Source: Oscillospiraceae bacterium (GTDB lineage Bacteria > Bacillota > Clostridia > Oscillospirales > Oscillospiraceae). From it: 52,178 nt of DNA. The stretch is taken from NCBI GenBank assembly GCA_022800525.1, contig JAAWQM010000015.1:1-52178 (forward strand), in the 5' to 3' direction. Made by a program: the position numbers and the translations under genes. Positions 41,834-49,199 of the stretch are shown here, piece after piece. How positions within the stretch are numbered: position 1 is the stretch's first letter; the number at the start of each line of letters is the position of its first letter. The notes beneath the pieces are model-generated. The model saw nothing but the letters and a program-made list of their open reading frames with translations. It was not told where the DNA came from and did no database searches.

Positions 41834-42321
41834 AGCGGCAGCTCCTTCCCGTCCAGGACGGCCCGGAGCAGCTCTTCCTCCGCGCTGTAGCTCAGCTTCA
41901 GGGAAAAGAAGGGCCGCTCCTCCTCCAGCAGGCGGAAGAAGATTTTGTCCCCCTCCCAGATGGGAAGCCCGTACACCTTCTCCTTGGGCACCCATTCCAG
42001 GTCGCCCTCATTGCACTCAGACAGCTCCCCCGTCCAGGCCGCAGCGGTAAACAGATGCATGTACTGCGTCTCCTTCGCTCCCGCGCAGTCGAAGGTCACG
42101 ACTCCACGGTAGCGGTAGTCCGTCAGGGTCAGGCCGGTCTCTTCCAGCGTCTCCCGGACAGCGCACTCCTCGGGGCTTTCGCCGTACTCGAAGCCGCCGC
42201 CTACGCCAATCCATTTGTCGTGGTTGATGTCGTTTTTCTTCTTGACCCGGTGGAGCATCAGGTATTCCCCCGCTTTGTTCTCCAGATAAATCAAGGTACT
42301 GTTGACGTGCAACGCGTTCAC
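41830..42321 (-). CDS. Nudix hydrolase (MutT/MutX-like)
   Basis: A 163-aa protein with a full Nudix box, GGFEYGESPEECAVRE then TLEETGL (about residues 42-64), preceded by LMLHRVKKKNDINHDKWIGV, typical of 8-oxo-dGTP diphosphatases that clean the nucleotide pool. The substrate is assigned only by resemblance. It overlaps both neighbours by 4 nt and sits mid-operon between a DUF1624 protein and DUF523. Confidence 0.88.
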   Translation of the reverse strand: MNALHVNSTLIYLENKAGEYLMLHRVKKKNDINHDKWIGVGGGFEYGESPEECAVRETLEETGLTLTDYRYRGVVTFDCAGAKETQYMHLFTAAAWTGELSECNEGDLEWVPKEKVYGLPIWEGDKIFFRLLEEERPFFSLKLSYSAEEELLRAVLDGKELPL

Positions 42322-43052
42322 CTCCAGATCAGATAGCTGATGCCGTACAGCACCGGCTGGTGTAAAACGTAAATGATGAGGCTATGCCGCCCCGGCCACG
42401 TCAGGGCATTGGGCAGCGGCCTTGTGAGCAGGGGGCTGTCCCGGTTCTCCAGGCACCACCCGCCCAGCACGGTCCCCAAAAGGAACAGGAAAAACCAGGG
42501 CAGCAGCGGGAAATAGTCCGCGCTGCGGAAGCCTGGAGCTGTGAAACCCAACGGATACAGCCACCGCACGGAGACCTGTGCGCCCCCGGTCCACGCTCTC
42601 GCCGCAAAGAACAGTATTAAACTGCCCCCACCCAGGATTACAGGCTGTATTTTTTGCAGAAATTTCCCCAGAAAATGCCACAGCAGCACAGACGATCCCA
42701 GCAGCATCAATATGCCCCAGCGGATGGTCTGCCCGCCAACGGCGGCCCCGACCTCCACCACCAGCCCCGCCGCCAGAATGGTCAGCCCGTGGCGCAGGTT
42801 GTTCCGTGAGAACCGGGCGGAGGCCCCCGCCAGCAGAATAAAGGAGCAGCAGATGAACCTCTCCAGAAGGTTCAGCGGGGTGGAAAAAAGCTGCTTTGCG
42901 GTTATAACGTCGAAAATATACAAATCGTATAGAAAGTGGTATGCACACATCAGCACGATTGCCAGCGTGCGCCAGGCATCCAGAATGTCGAAGCGGCGGC
43001 GCATCAGACGTTGAAAAAGAAGATTTTGAGACCAGGTCCTGCCATATTTCAT
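42318..43052 (-). CDS. DUF1624 / heparan-alpha-glucosaminide acetyltransferase-like membrane protein
   Basis: A 244-aa protein with about seven transmembrane segments. The motif RRRFDILDAWRTLAIVLMCA near residue 18, then YHFLYDL, is typical of DUF1624/HGSNAT-catalytic proteins, as is the closing GRHSLIIYVLHQPVLYGI. Some members transfer acetyl groups across membranes; activity here is not proven. The ATG at 43052 lies only 2 nt after AGGAGG, which is tight; an alternative in-frame Met lies at residue 17 but has no ribosome binding site. Leads a three-gene operon. Confidence 0.83.
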   Translation of the reverse strand: MKYGRTWSQNLLFQRLMRRRFDILDAWRTLAIVLMCAYHFLYDLYIFDVITAKQLFSTPLNLLERFICCSFILLAGASARFSRNNLRHGLTILAAGLVVEVGAAVGGQTIRWGILMLLGSSVLLWHFLGKFLQKIQPVILGGGSLILFFAARAWTGGAQVSVRWLYPLGFTAPGFRSADYFPLLPWFFLFLLGTVLGGWCLENRDSPLLTRPLPNALTWPGRHSLIIYVLHQPVLYGISYLIWR

Positions 43053-43104
43053 ATCCTCCTGTTATATCACATCATGTTTGAACAGTTGGTTGTTCCTTGT
43101 CCAT

Positions 43105-43133
43105 TATATACCATAAATTCCGCTCTGCGTCAA
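43105..43133 (-). promoter_or_regulatory. Promoter of the DUF1624-Nudix-DUF523 operon
   Basis: On the minus strand TTGACG (43128-43133) is followed after 17 bp by TATATA (43105-43110), or after 19 bp by TATAAT (43103-43108), about 55 bp before the first ATG. Confidence 0.55.
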
Positions 43134-43332
43134 GGCGTTAAGAATAAAGGGTATAGGTACGGGTACAAGCGGGGCCGGACTTGTCCCTGGGGCTCCACAT
43201 AAGATAAAGAAAATGCCCCCCTGGTATCCGGCACAGATCAATAATATCCGTAGAACTGTTTTCTGTCAAAGCGTTTCAAGCCAGCTTCTCTCGGGGTTTG
43301 TATCACTTTCTCTTTCCTGAAAGCAGTGATGG

Positions 43333-43590
43333 TCAGCAGGGGAAAAGTACCAGAAAGAGCCAGTTGGATAATTCGTTTATCATATCAATCTGAAGGGCAC
43401 AGCTTATGTAAGACAGTATCAAATAGAATACATACCACGCTGAGCCAAGGATAAATTCTTTTCTATTTTCCGTCACAGATCCCCTTTCATCAGATATCTG
43501 CTGCCCGGATACCTCTGTTTGTTGTTTTCTGAATACAATAGCAATTATCAAGACCAATATTACTTCCGAACCGAAAGGCCGGAGGTAATA
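43333..43590 (-). pseudogene. Possible remnant of a small membrane protein
   Basis: A minus-strand frame ends NELSNWLFLVLFPC with a stop at 43333 and contains two hydrophobic stretches (SEVILVLIIAIVF and GSAWYVFYLILSYI). Its base composition is AT-rich, unlike the neighbours. No start codon with a ribosome binding site was found; the frame runs upstream into the repeat at 43610. It may be a truncated gene carried in with the repeat. The DNA from 43053 to 43330 apart from the promoter shows nothing assignable. Confidence 0.35.
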
Positions 43591-43604
43591 ATTGCCATGT
43601 TTTT

Positions 43605-43685
43605 GCGGTTGCCCCGCCAGGGGCAACCGCAAAATGGCTCAAATCAAAAATATGATTTCCGAATTTTAAATTCGGAAATCATATT
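43605..43685 (+). repeat. Dispersed repeat copy 2 plus an 18-bp palindrome
   Basis: GCGGTTGCCCC/GGGGCAACCGC forms a hairpin near 43603-43631, and 43610-43657 matches, in reverse, the segment at 13761-13801. Immediately after comes a nearly perfect palindrome with 18-bp arms (43649-43666 and 43668-43685) built on GATTTCCGAATTT, related to the one at 13073. Confidence 0.65.
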
Positions 43686-43750
43686 ACTGAAAAGCATAAA
43701 AAAACAACTCCCTGTATACATCACATCTCACCAGGACCCATGGAAAGATC

Positions 43751-43781
43751 GCCTGAAAACCGCTAAAAGCAGTTTTCAGGC
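43751..43781 (-). terminator. Stem-loop after the rluD-family gene
   Basis: GCCTGAAAAC pairs with GTTTTCAGGC (10 bp, 11-nt loop) just past the stop codon on the minus strand; the following CGATCTTTCC has only a weak T run. Confidence 0.6.
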
Positions 43782-43787
43782 AGTCTC

Positions 43788-44714
43788 CTATTTTCCCTGT
43801 TTCTCCCGAAGCCGCCGCAGGACGGCCTCGAACTCCGCGTCAAGCGGACAGCTCAGCTGTATGGCCTCCCCGGTTCTGGGGTGCGTGAACCGCAGCCCCA
43901 CTGCATGAAGACACTGCCCCGTCAGCCCCGGCACGGGCTTCCCCGCGCCGTATACCGTGTCGCCATAAATCGGATGCCCGATATACGCCATATGGACCCG
44001 GATCTGATGGGTCCGGCCTGTCTCCAGCTTGCAGCGGACGTGGGTATAGCCTGGAAAATGCTCCAGCGCCTCCCAGTGGGTGACCGCGTTTTTTCCGCCC
44101 CGGTCCGTGACGGCCATCTTCTTCCGGTCCGTGTGGCGCCGGCCGATGGGCGCGTCCACTGTGCCGCAGTCCTCCCGCAGGTTCCCTACCACGACGGCCT
44201 CGTAGGTCCGGGCCAGGGTGTGGCCCTGGAGCTGGGCGGAGAGGGCCAGATGGGCGGCGTCGTTCTTGGCGGCGATTATCAGGCCACTGGTGTCCCGGTC
44301 GATGCGGTGGACGATGCCGGGACGCAGCGCGCCGCCTACGCCGCTGAGACTGTCCCCGCAGTGGTGGAGCAGGGCGTTGACCAGGGTGCCGTCCGGGTGT
44401 CCCGGGGCGGGGTGGACCACCAGCCCCGCCGGCTTGTTTACCACAATTACATCCTCATCCTCGTATATCACGTCCAGGGGGATGTCCTGGGGCAGGGCCC
44501 CAGCGGGCTCCGGGTCAGGAAGGGAGACGGAGACGGTCTCGCTCCCGGCCAGCCGGAAGCTCTTGGCGGGGACTCTGCCATCCACCGCCACCCGGCCCGT
44601 CTCAATAAAGCGAACGGCGGCGGAGCGGGTCACGTCCGGCAGCCGCGCGGCCAGAAAGCTGTCCAGCCGCTTTCCGGCGTCCTCACTGGCCGCCGTCAGG
44701 CTGATTGGTTCCAT
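43788..44714 (-). CDS. RluD-family 23S rRNA pseudouridine synthase
   Basis: A 308-aa protein with an N-terminal S4-type RNA-binding region (about residues 12-70: GKRLDSFLAARLPDVTRS, VAVDGRV) and a RluA/RluD catalytic domain with PAGLVVHPAPGH and the catalytic Asp in RPGIVHRIDRDTSGLI, then ETGRTHQIRVHMAYIGHPI. This is the layout of RluD/YlyB. lspA directly upstream is the usual partner in Firmicutes. The start MEPISLTAA at 44714 lies inside the end of lspA (32-nt overlap) after AGGAGG. Confidence 0.92.
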   Translation of the reverse strand: MEPISLTAASEDAGKRLDSFLAARLPDVTRSAAVRFIETGRVAVDGRVPAKSFRLAGSETVSVSLPDPEPAGALPQDIPLDVIYEDEDVIVVNKPAGLVVHPAPGHPDGTLVNALLHHCGDSLSGVGGALRPGIVHRIDRDTSGLIIAAKNDAAHLALSAQLQGHTLARTYEAVVVGNLREDCGTVDAPIGRRHTDRKKMAVTDRGGKNAVTHWEALEHFPGYTHVRCKLETGRTHQIRVHMAYIGHPIYGDTVYGAGKPVPGLTGQCLHAVGLRFTHPRTGEAIQLSCPLDAEFEAVLRRLREKQGK

Positions 44715-45174
44715 GACCGGCCTCCTTTTGCTCTTTGCCGTAAATGAACACATAGTAGACGGCGAAGCCGATGACCCCGCACACCACCAGAATGTCCGCC
44801 ACATTGAACACCGGATAATTCATAAACTGGAAATTGAACATATCCACCACGTATCCCAGCCGGATACGGTCGATGAGGTTTCCCAGCCCGCCGCCCAGGA
44901 TGACGGTCAGCGTCCACATGCCCAGGGGATGGGAGAAGGTCCTCTTCACCAGCAGGACAGCGATTGCCGCCATCAGCGCCGCCGTAATCACCGTCAGCGC
45001 CCAGGTATGGCCCTCAAGGATGGAGAAGCCGCCGCCGGTGTTCTGGATGTAGAGCAGCTCGATAAATCCCGGGATAAGGGGCGCGGTCCCATACAGCGCC
45101 AGATGGGTGACGGTATAGTATTTCACCGCCTGATCGGCGGCCACGCACAAAAGCAGTACAAGGACATAAGTCAT
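44683..45174 (-). CDS. lspA: Lipoprotein signal peptidase
   Basis: Membrane aspartic protease that removes signal peptides from prolipoproteins. The 163-aa protein has four transmembrane segments and the conserved motifs CVAADQAVKYY, LYIQNTGGGFSILEG, ILGGGLGNLIDRIRLGYVVD (first catalytic Asp) and NYPVFNVADILVVCG (second Asp). It starts 4 bp after the inositol-phosphatase-like gene and overlaps the rluD-family gene, so the three form an operon. The window also contains a predicted lipoprotein substrate (SLH fusion). Confidence 0.94.
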   Translation of the reverse strand: MTYVLVLLLCVAADQAVKYYTVTHLALYGTAPLIPGFIELLYIQNTGGGFSILEGHTWALTVITAALMAAIAVLLVKRTFSHPLGMWTLTVILGGGLGNLIDRIRLGYVVDMFNFQFMNYPVFNVADILVVCGVIGFAVYYVFIYGKEQKEAGHGTNQPDGGQ

Positions 45175-45178
45175 GGCG

Positions 45179-45943
45179 TCAAACCTCCAACTCGCTGAGT
45201 ATGTCCCGGTTCACCCGGTTGCTGGCCCATACGCCGCTGCGTTGGACGATGGGCAGAGGCCCGCCCTCCAGCGCGGAAACAAAGCCGCCCGCTTCCGTAA
45301 TCAGCAGACTCCCTGCCGCGTAGTCCCAGGGAAACAAGCTGTATTCAAAGAACGCCTCCACCCGCCCACAGGCCACGTCGCACAGGTCCAGCGCCGCCGC
45401 GCCCATGCGCCGGAAGTCGCAGCTGCGCTCAAAGAGCTGCTCCGTCAGGCGCATGGTGGGGGCGAAGTACTCCCGGCGGTACAGGGCGGTGCCCATGGAA
45501 AAAATCCCCTCGGCCAGTGGCTTTTCACTGACGCAGATGGGGCCGCCGTTCAGGAATGCGCCCGCGCCCCGCCCTGCGGAAAACATCTCGTCCTTGTAGG
45601 GGTCATAGACCACGCCGTATTCCACCGCGCCGTTCCTGGTCAGGGCCACGGAAATGGCGCTCCGCCGCAGGCCACGGACAAAGTTGGCGGTGCCGTCGAT
45701 GGGGTCCACGATGAAGGTCCAGCCTTGTTCGGGGCGGGGCGGCCCCGCCTCCTCCTCGCCGAGGAAGGCGGCCTCCGGCAGGAGGGCCAGCAGCTTCTCC
45801 CGCAGGAAGCGTTCCACGGCGACGTCGTACTCCGTCACCAAGTCGGCGGCGGAGGTTTTTTCATGGGTCCGGGACCCGATGTCATGGGCGGAAAGGACAG
45901 TTTTTCCCGCCTCGCGGACAATGGATATGATTTGCTTCAGCAT
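45179..45943 (-). CDS. Inositol-monophosphatase family protein
   Basis: A 254-aa Mg-dependent phosphatase with the family motifs AFLGEEEAGP (metal Glu), IVDPIDGTANFVRG and SLFPWDYAAGSLLITEAGG. Bacterial members act on inositol-1-phosphate, fructose-1,6-bisphosphate or PAP; the substrate is not evident. It is the first gene of the operon with lspA and the rluD-family synthase. ATG 45943 follows AAGGAG. Confidence 0.9.
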   Translation of the reverse strand: MLKQIISIVREAGKTVLSAHDIGSRTHEKTSAADLVTEYDVAVERFLREKLLALLPEAAFLGEEEAGPPRPEQGWTFIVDPIDGTANFVRGLRRSAISVALTRNGAVEYGVVYDPYKDEMFSAGRGAGAFLNGGPICVSEKPLAEGIFSMGTALYRREYFAPTMRLTEQLFERSCDFRRMGAAALDLCDVACGRVEAFFEYSLFPWDYAAGSLLITEAGGFVSALEGGPLPIVQRSGVWASNRVNRDILSELEV

Positions 45944-46053
45944 AAGCGCTCCTTATGGTCGTTTGATTTCGGGGGTGGACTTGCAGAGGAATCTTTGATA
46001 GAATCAGAATATCTTTTGGTAAGCGGCGCACCCGCGCCGCAGGAGGTCAGACG

Positions 46054-46617
46054 ATGAAAACGCTCATTATCAACGGTTCGCCCCGGCCCAACGGCGATAC
46101 GGCCAGCCTGCTCCGTCTCCTGGCGGACGGCCTTTCCGGGGAGCGCATGGCGCTGAACGCCTACCGCTGCAATATATCCCCCTGCGTGGACTGCCGGGCC
46201 TGCAAGGAACGCAACGGCTGCGCCATTCAGGACGGGATGCAGGAGATTTACGAATACATCCAGGCGTGCGACAATATTGTGATCGCGTCCCCCATTTATT
46301 TTTCCGAGCTGCCGGGCCGGGTCCTGGATGTGGGCAGCAGGCTGCAAACCTATTTCTGCGCCCGGTTTTTCAGAGGTGAAACACCCATTCCGAAAGAGAA
46401 AAAAGGGGCGGTGATCCTGGTGGGCGGCGGAGACGGCGCGCCGGACAAGGCGTACGGCACAGCCTGCACCCTGCTGCGCATGATGAACTGCCGCCAGATC
46501 CACAGGATGGTCTGCTCCCATCAGACGGACAAACGGCCCGCCGCCGAGGACGCGCAGGCAGTCGATGGAATACGGAGCATTCTTGCGTATTTCAGCCAGG
46601 AGGGACAGGATTACTGA
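46054..46617 (+). CDS. NADPH-dependent FMN-reductase/flavodoxin-like protein
   Basis: A 187-aa flavodoxin-fold protein starting MKTLIINGSPRPNGDTASLL (phosphate-binding loop for FMN), with ISPCVDCRACKERNGCAIQD and SPIYFSELPGRVLDVGSRLQ. The C-x2-C-x3-C-x4-C pattern is typical of the iron-sulfur-flavoprotein/multimeric flavodoxin group. ATG 46054 follows AGGAGGT. Its 3' end overlaps the convergent HExxH gene by 7 nt. The physiological electron partner is unknown. Confidence 0.88.
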   Translation: MKTLIINGSPRPNGDTASLLRLLADGLSGERMALNAYRCNISPCVDCRACKERNGCAIQDGMQEIYEYIQACDNIVIASPIYFSELPGRVLDVGSRLQTYFCARFFRGETPIPKEKKGAVILVGGGDGAPDKAYGTACTLLRMMNCRQIHRMVCSHQTDKRPAAEDAQAVDGIRSILAYFSQEGQDY

Positions 46618-47543
46618 TATTTTGCCGCCATCGCCGCGCTGCTGGCTGCGAACAGCTCCCGAGCCGCGGCCTGGACCTCCCTGGCCGGCAGGCCGGACAG
46701 CTCCCGGCGGTCCTTGTTCAGGCGCTTTTCAAAGCCCTGGGCAATGCGTTCCGCAGCCAGACCATGCCCGTTGCCGGTCCGGGCGCCGTCCGCCTCCAGA
46801 AGAAAGCGGTCCAGGAGGTTCCGCTGGCTGGAGCAGATCAGCTCCACCAGCTTTGCCCGGTACTCCAATTCCTCAGAGGACATGCCCCTGAACCGGGCAT
46901 GGTCCGCCGCGTGCTGGGCCTCATGCTTCAGGAGCGACACCTGGAACGCCTCGGAATCCAGGTCATAGCCGGACTTCACGCAGTGGATGAGGCCGTCGCC
47001 GTTGGACCACCCGCCTGTACCCACCTCGCCAAAGGAGAGGTAGTCCAGCCAACTGAGCATGACGAAGCCGTCCAGGAGCTTCACCGCGTAATCCTGCACG
47101 CCGTCGGGAAGCTCCACCGCGTAATGCCTCAGCTCCTCCTCCCGCCAGATATAGGGGCCCCGGTACCCGCTGGTGCGCCCGGTCAGAATATGGAGGGAGC
47201 GGCTGCGGAACGCCTCCGTCGCCTGTTCCTCCAGCCCGTCAAGAGACGCGCCGGGCTCCGCCGGCAGAAGCTCCGCCAGCCGGATGCTCAGCCGTCTCTC
47301 GGCTTCCTCCGGGGCCAGCTCCAGGTAAAACGCGTCCCGGTAGTATTTCTGATAGGCCAGCAGAATCTCGTTCAGCTCCGGGGCCACATCATAGGCGCAA
47401 TAGTTTTCCTCCTGAAACCGGGAGACGTACCTGCCGTACAGCTCCGACTGGGAGGAAAAGAGGGCTAGATAGGACATGGCGTCCTTCAGACGGCCATTTA
47501 CAAGGCGGCTGTGGAAAATACTGCGGTCAAAATCATGCTGCAT
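46611..47543 (-). CDS. Predicted HExxH metallohydrolase, unknown family (310 aa)
   Basis: A soluble protein without signal peptide. The central helix KHEAQHAADHARFRGM carries HEAQH (residues 207-211) and a further His215, followed by Glu-rich ELEYRAKLVELI (Glu224-234), which could supply the third ligand as in gluzincins. The N-terminal 130 residues are helical and not recognised. The start MQHDFDRSIFHS at 47543 was chosen because AAAGGAG lies 7 nt upstream; an in-frame ATG at 47570 lacks this. Likely a zinc peptidase-like protein acting in the cytoplasm; substrate unknown. Confidence 0.7.
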   Translation of the reverse strand: MQHDFDRSIFHSRLVNGRLKDAMSYLALFSSQSELYGRYVSRFQEENYCAYDVAPELNEILLAYQKYYRDAFYLELAPEEAERRLSIRLAELLPAEPGASLDGLEEQATEAFRSRSLHILTGRTSGYRGPYIWREEELRHYAVELPDGVQDYAVKLLDGFVMLSWLDYLSFGEVGTGGWSNGDGLIHCVKSGYDLDSEAFQVSLLKHEAQHAADHARFRGMSSEELEYRAKLVELICSSQRNLLDRFLLEADGARTGNGHGLAAERIAQGFEKRLNKDRRELSGLPAREVQAAARELFAASSAAMAAKYQ

Positions 47544-47616
47544 GAGGGCTCTCCTTTTCAACGTACTCATTGATAAAAACGTTTGAGCAGGGGAAAGTGT
47601 TGAAATGATCTTGTCC

Positions 47617-47784
47617 TCAGTCTTGGACCAGCGTCCACTCGAAGTTTTCCCACAGCAGGCGGCTTCCCACGTCGGTGCCCTCCGGCAGCAGGAACATGGC
47701 GACCTGGTTGTCCACGCCGCCGTCGCTGGTCATGTAGGCGTAGTCGCCGTTGATGGTATTGATGGTATAATAAACAGGCTCCAT
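47617..47784 (-). CDS. Small hypothetical protein (55 aa)
   Basis: Product starts MEPVYYTINTINGDYAYMTS and ends LLWENFEWTLVQD; it contains LPEGTDVGSRL. The pattern of beta strands and the LPxGxxxG core resembles DUF3006-like small proteins of Firmicutes. ATG 47784 follows AAAGGAGG at 7 nt, a strong signal. It precedes the HExxH gene by 73 bp on the same strand and may be cotranscribed with it. Too short for common ORF cut-offs. Confidence 0.65.
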   Translation of the reverse strand: MEPVYYTINTINGDYAYMTSDGGVDNQVAMFLLPEGTDVGSRLLWENFEWTLVQD

Positions 47785-47863
47785 TTCTGCGCCCTCCTTT
47801 GTATTGAACAGTGGGAGTATAGCACATTTATGGGAATTTTACAAGAGAAGTTCGTCCCTGCGC

Positions 47864-47949
47864 GGGGAAATCCATTTTCGGAAACGGGCCCCCAATTGTA
47901 GGGCGTGGCAACCCCGGCGCGCCCTACGAACTGCAAAATTGATTTCCCC
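47864..47949 (+). repeat. MITE-like repeat copy, 86 bp
   Basis: Ends are inverted repeats: GGGGAAATCCATTTT at the left and, in reverse, GGGGAAATCAATTTT at the right (14 of 15 identical). The centre is a palindrome GTAGGGCG...CGCCCTAC. It is the most complete short copy of the ATCAATTTT family in this window and carries no ORF. Confidence 0.65.
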
Positions 47950-47973
47950 GGTCCCTGCCTGTTTTTTCTCATG

Positions 47974-48002
47974 TTGACAACTTCACCCTGTTATGATATA
48001 CT
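47974..48002 (+). promoter_or_regulatory. Promoter of the GNAT gene leader
   Basis: TTGACA (47974-47979), 17-bp spacer, TATACT (47997-48002). Transcription would begin near 48009, about 100 nt before the coding start. Confidence 0.8.
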
Positions 48003-48008
48003 TTTCAA

Positions 48009-48103
48009 TGCGCTGATGAAAGCGCATAGTACTGGGATGTCCCTGAAATAGCGAAAAAACCGGGCAGGATCAATTTTGCTGCCCGGTTTCTGTTTAAGGA
48101 GGA
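48009..48103 (+). promoter_or_regulatory. Attenuator-like leader upstream of the GNAT gene
   Basis: The leader contains a 6-bp hairpin (ATGCGC/GCGCAT, 48008-48027), an 11-codon frame starting at ATG 48016 and ending at 48051 (MKAHSTGMSLK), and an 11-bp hairpin AAACCGGGCAG/CTGCCCGGTTT (48057-48067 with 48079-48089) followed by CTGTTT, a terminator placed between promoter and ribosome binding site. This layout is like leader-peptide attenuators of resistance genes, but the short frame has no clear ribosome binding site. Confidence 0.5.
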
Positions 48104-48109
48104 ATGACC

Positions 48110-48607
48110 ATGTTGTACCTGCAGCCTGTATCCCTGACCGACGGCAGGGAATTCTATGATATGCTCCAGCAGATTGGCTCCAACGAGAACGGCTTCATCA
48201 ACCGCGTTTGCGGCATGGACTATGAGTACTTCCCCTTATGGCTGGAGAAGCAGGTCAACATAGCCCAGGGCGTCGGCCTGGCGGACTGGATGGTGCCCTC
48301 CAGCTCCTTCTGGCTCATGGACGGCGGCGTCCCTGTGGGCAAGGGCAACCTGCGCCACCGCCTCACGGACGCCCTCCGGGAGGCCGGGGGACACATCGGC
48401 TACGCCGTAGCATCCAGCCAACGGGGAAAGGGCTATGGCAAAACGCTCCTGCGCCTGCTGCTGGAGGAGGCCCGGCGGATGGGCATTACGGAGGAGATTC
48501 TGGTAACCGTCAATCCCGGCAACGCCGCCTCCCGCAGGGTGGCGGAGGCCAACGGCGGCGAGCTCCGCCGGGAGACGGAGGAGCATGTGTACTACTGGTT
48601 TGCCTGA
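48110..48607 (+). CDS. GNAT-family N-acetyltransferase
   Basis: A 165-aa acetyltransferase with the acetyl-CoA loop ASSQRGKGYGKTLLRLLL (about residues 101-118), preceded by the strand GGHIGYAV and followed by VTVNPGNAASRRVAEANGGEL. The start at 48110 (MLYLQPVS) was preferred over the ATG at 48104, which lies 1 nt after AAGGAGG, because 48110 has the usual 7-nt spacing. The acceptor is unknown; a terminator-like hairpin in its leader suggests that expression is induced by some signal. Confidence 0.85.
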   Translation: MLYLQPVSLTDGREFYDMLQQIGSNENGFINRVCGMDYEYFPLWLEKQVNIAQGVGLADWMVPSSSFWLMDGGVPVGKGNLRHRLTDALREAGGHIGYAVASSQRGKGYGKTLLRLLLEEARRMGITEEILVTVNPGNAASRRVAEANGGELRRETEEHVYYWFA

Positions 48608-48810
48608 CGCAATCCCGGGGTGTTTTTCTGCGGGGAACTTCACAAGGCTCCATACTTGATGTAAAAGAGGCGATTGACATGAACGCATATCAGAAGAATA
48701 TGAGTCGTGATAAATCCGTGAAATGTGAGGTGATTTCATATTGACGGATGGAAGCCTGCGCTTCAGGAAGGACTTATATGCTAAAATTGAAATATTTAGG
48801 GTCAGATGAT

Positions 48811-49076
48811 GTCTGGCAGGCATTGAATGCGCTTCCGCAGACAGGCAGGCAGTCGCAAAAAGCGCTTTCCTGCAAGGGTATCAAAGCGTAAAAACGTTGG
48901 AACCCGATTATACAGAAAAGTTAAAACTGATGCGGCGGTTCTGTAATCTGTATTCTTATGCAAGGCTGATTCGCTGCGTTGCTGAGGAATGTTCCAATGA
49001 GCCAGATTGGATGGTCAGGCTGAGAGAGAAGCTGCATTGGAAAAGCGAACTTTCAGAAAGCGGCGCGACTGGATAA
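48811..49076 (+). pseudogene. C-terminal relic of an aminoglycoside/choline-kinase-like phosphotransferase
   Basis: The frame reads FLQGYQSVKTLEPDY, KLKLMRRFCNLYSYARLIRC and NEPDWMVRLREKLHW before a stop at 49076. This is the closing helical part of APH/choline-kinase-fold phosphotransferases. The ATP-binding lobe and the catalytic HGD region are absent and the frame is closed upstream at 48807. The DNA between 48608 and 48810 holds only a 21-codon frame (start 48679) and further broken pieces. The relic is AT-richer than its surroundings, suggesting an acquired gene in decay. Confidence 0.6.
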
Positions 49077-49150
49077 TATTGGAATTGTCCCGTTTTGTCT
49101 CTTATGAATATTTGCAGACATGCAACATAACAAATAATTTTTGATAAAAT

Positions 49151-49195
49151 CATCCTGCCTGTGCGCCGCCAACCGCGGATGTCACAGGCAGGATG
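49151..49195 (-). terminator. Terminator of the SLH-fusion operon
   Basis: CATCCTGCCTGTG (49151-49163) pairs perfectly with CACAGGCAGGATG (49183-49195). On the minus strand it follows the stop codon by 4 nt and is succeeded by ATTTTATC. Confidence 0.8.
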
Positions 49196-49199
49196 CCGT

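Noticed and set aside
43333-43632. Intact 99-aa membrane protein
   Set aside because: The only start would be a TTG inside the GC hairpin of a dispersed repeat, without a ribosome binding site; listed instead as a possible remnant.
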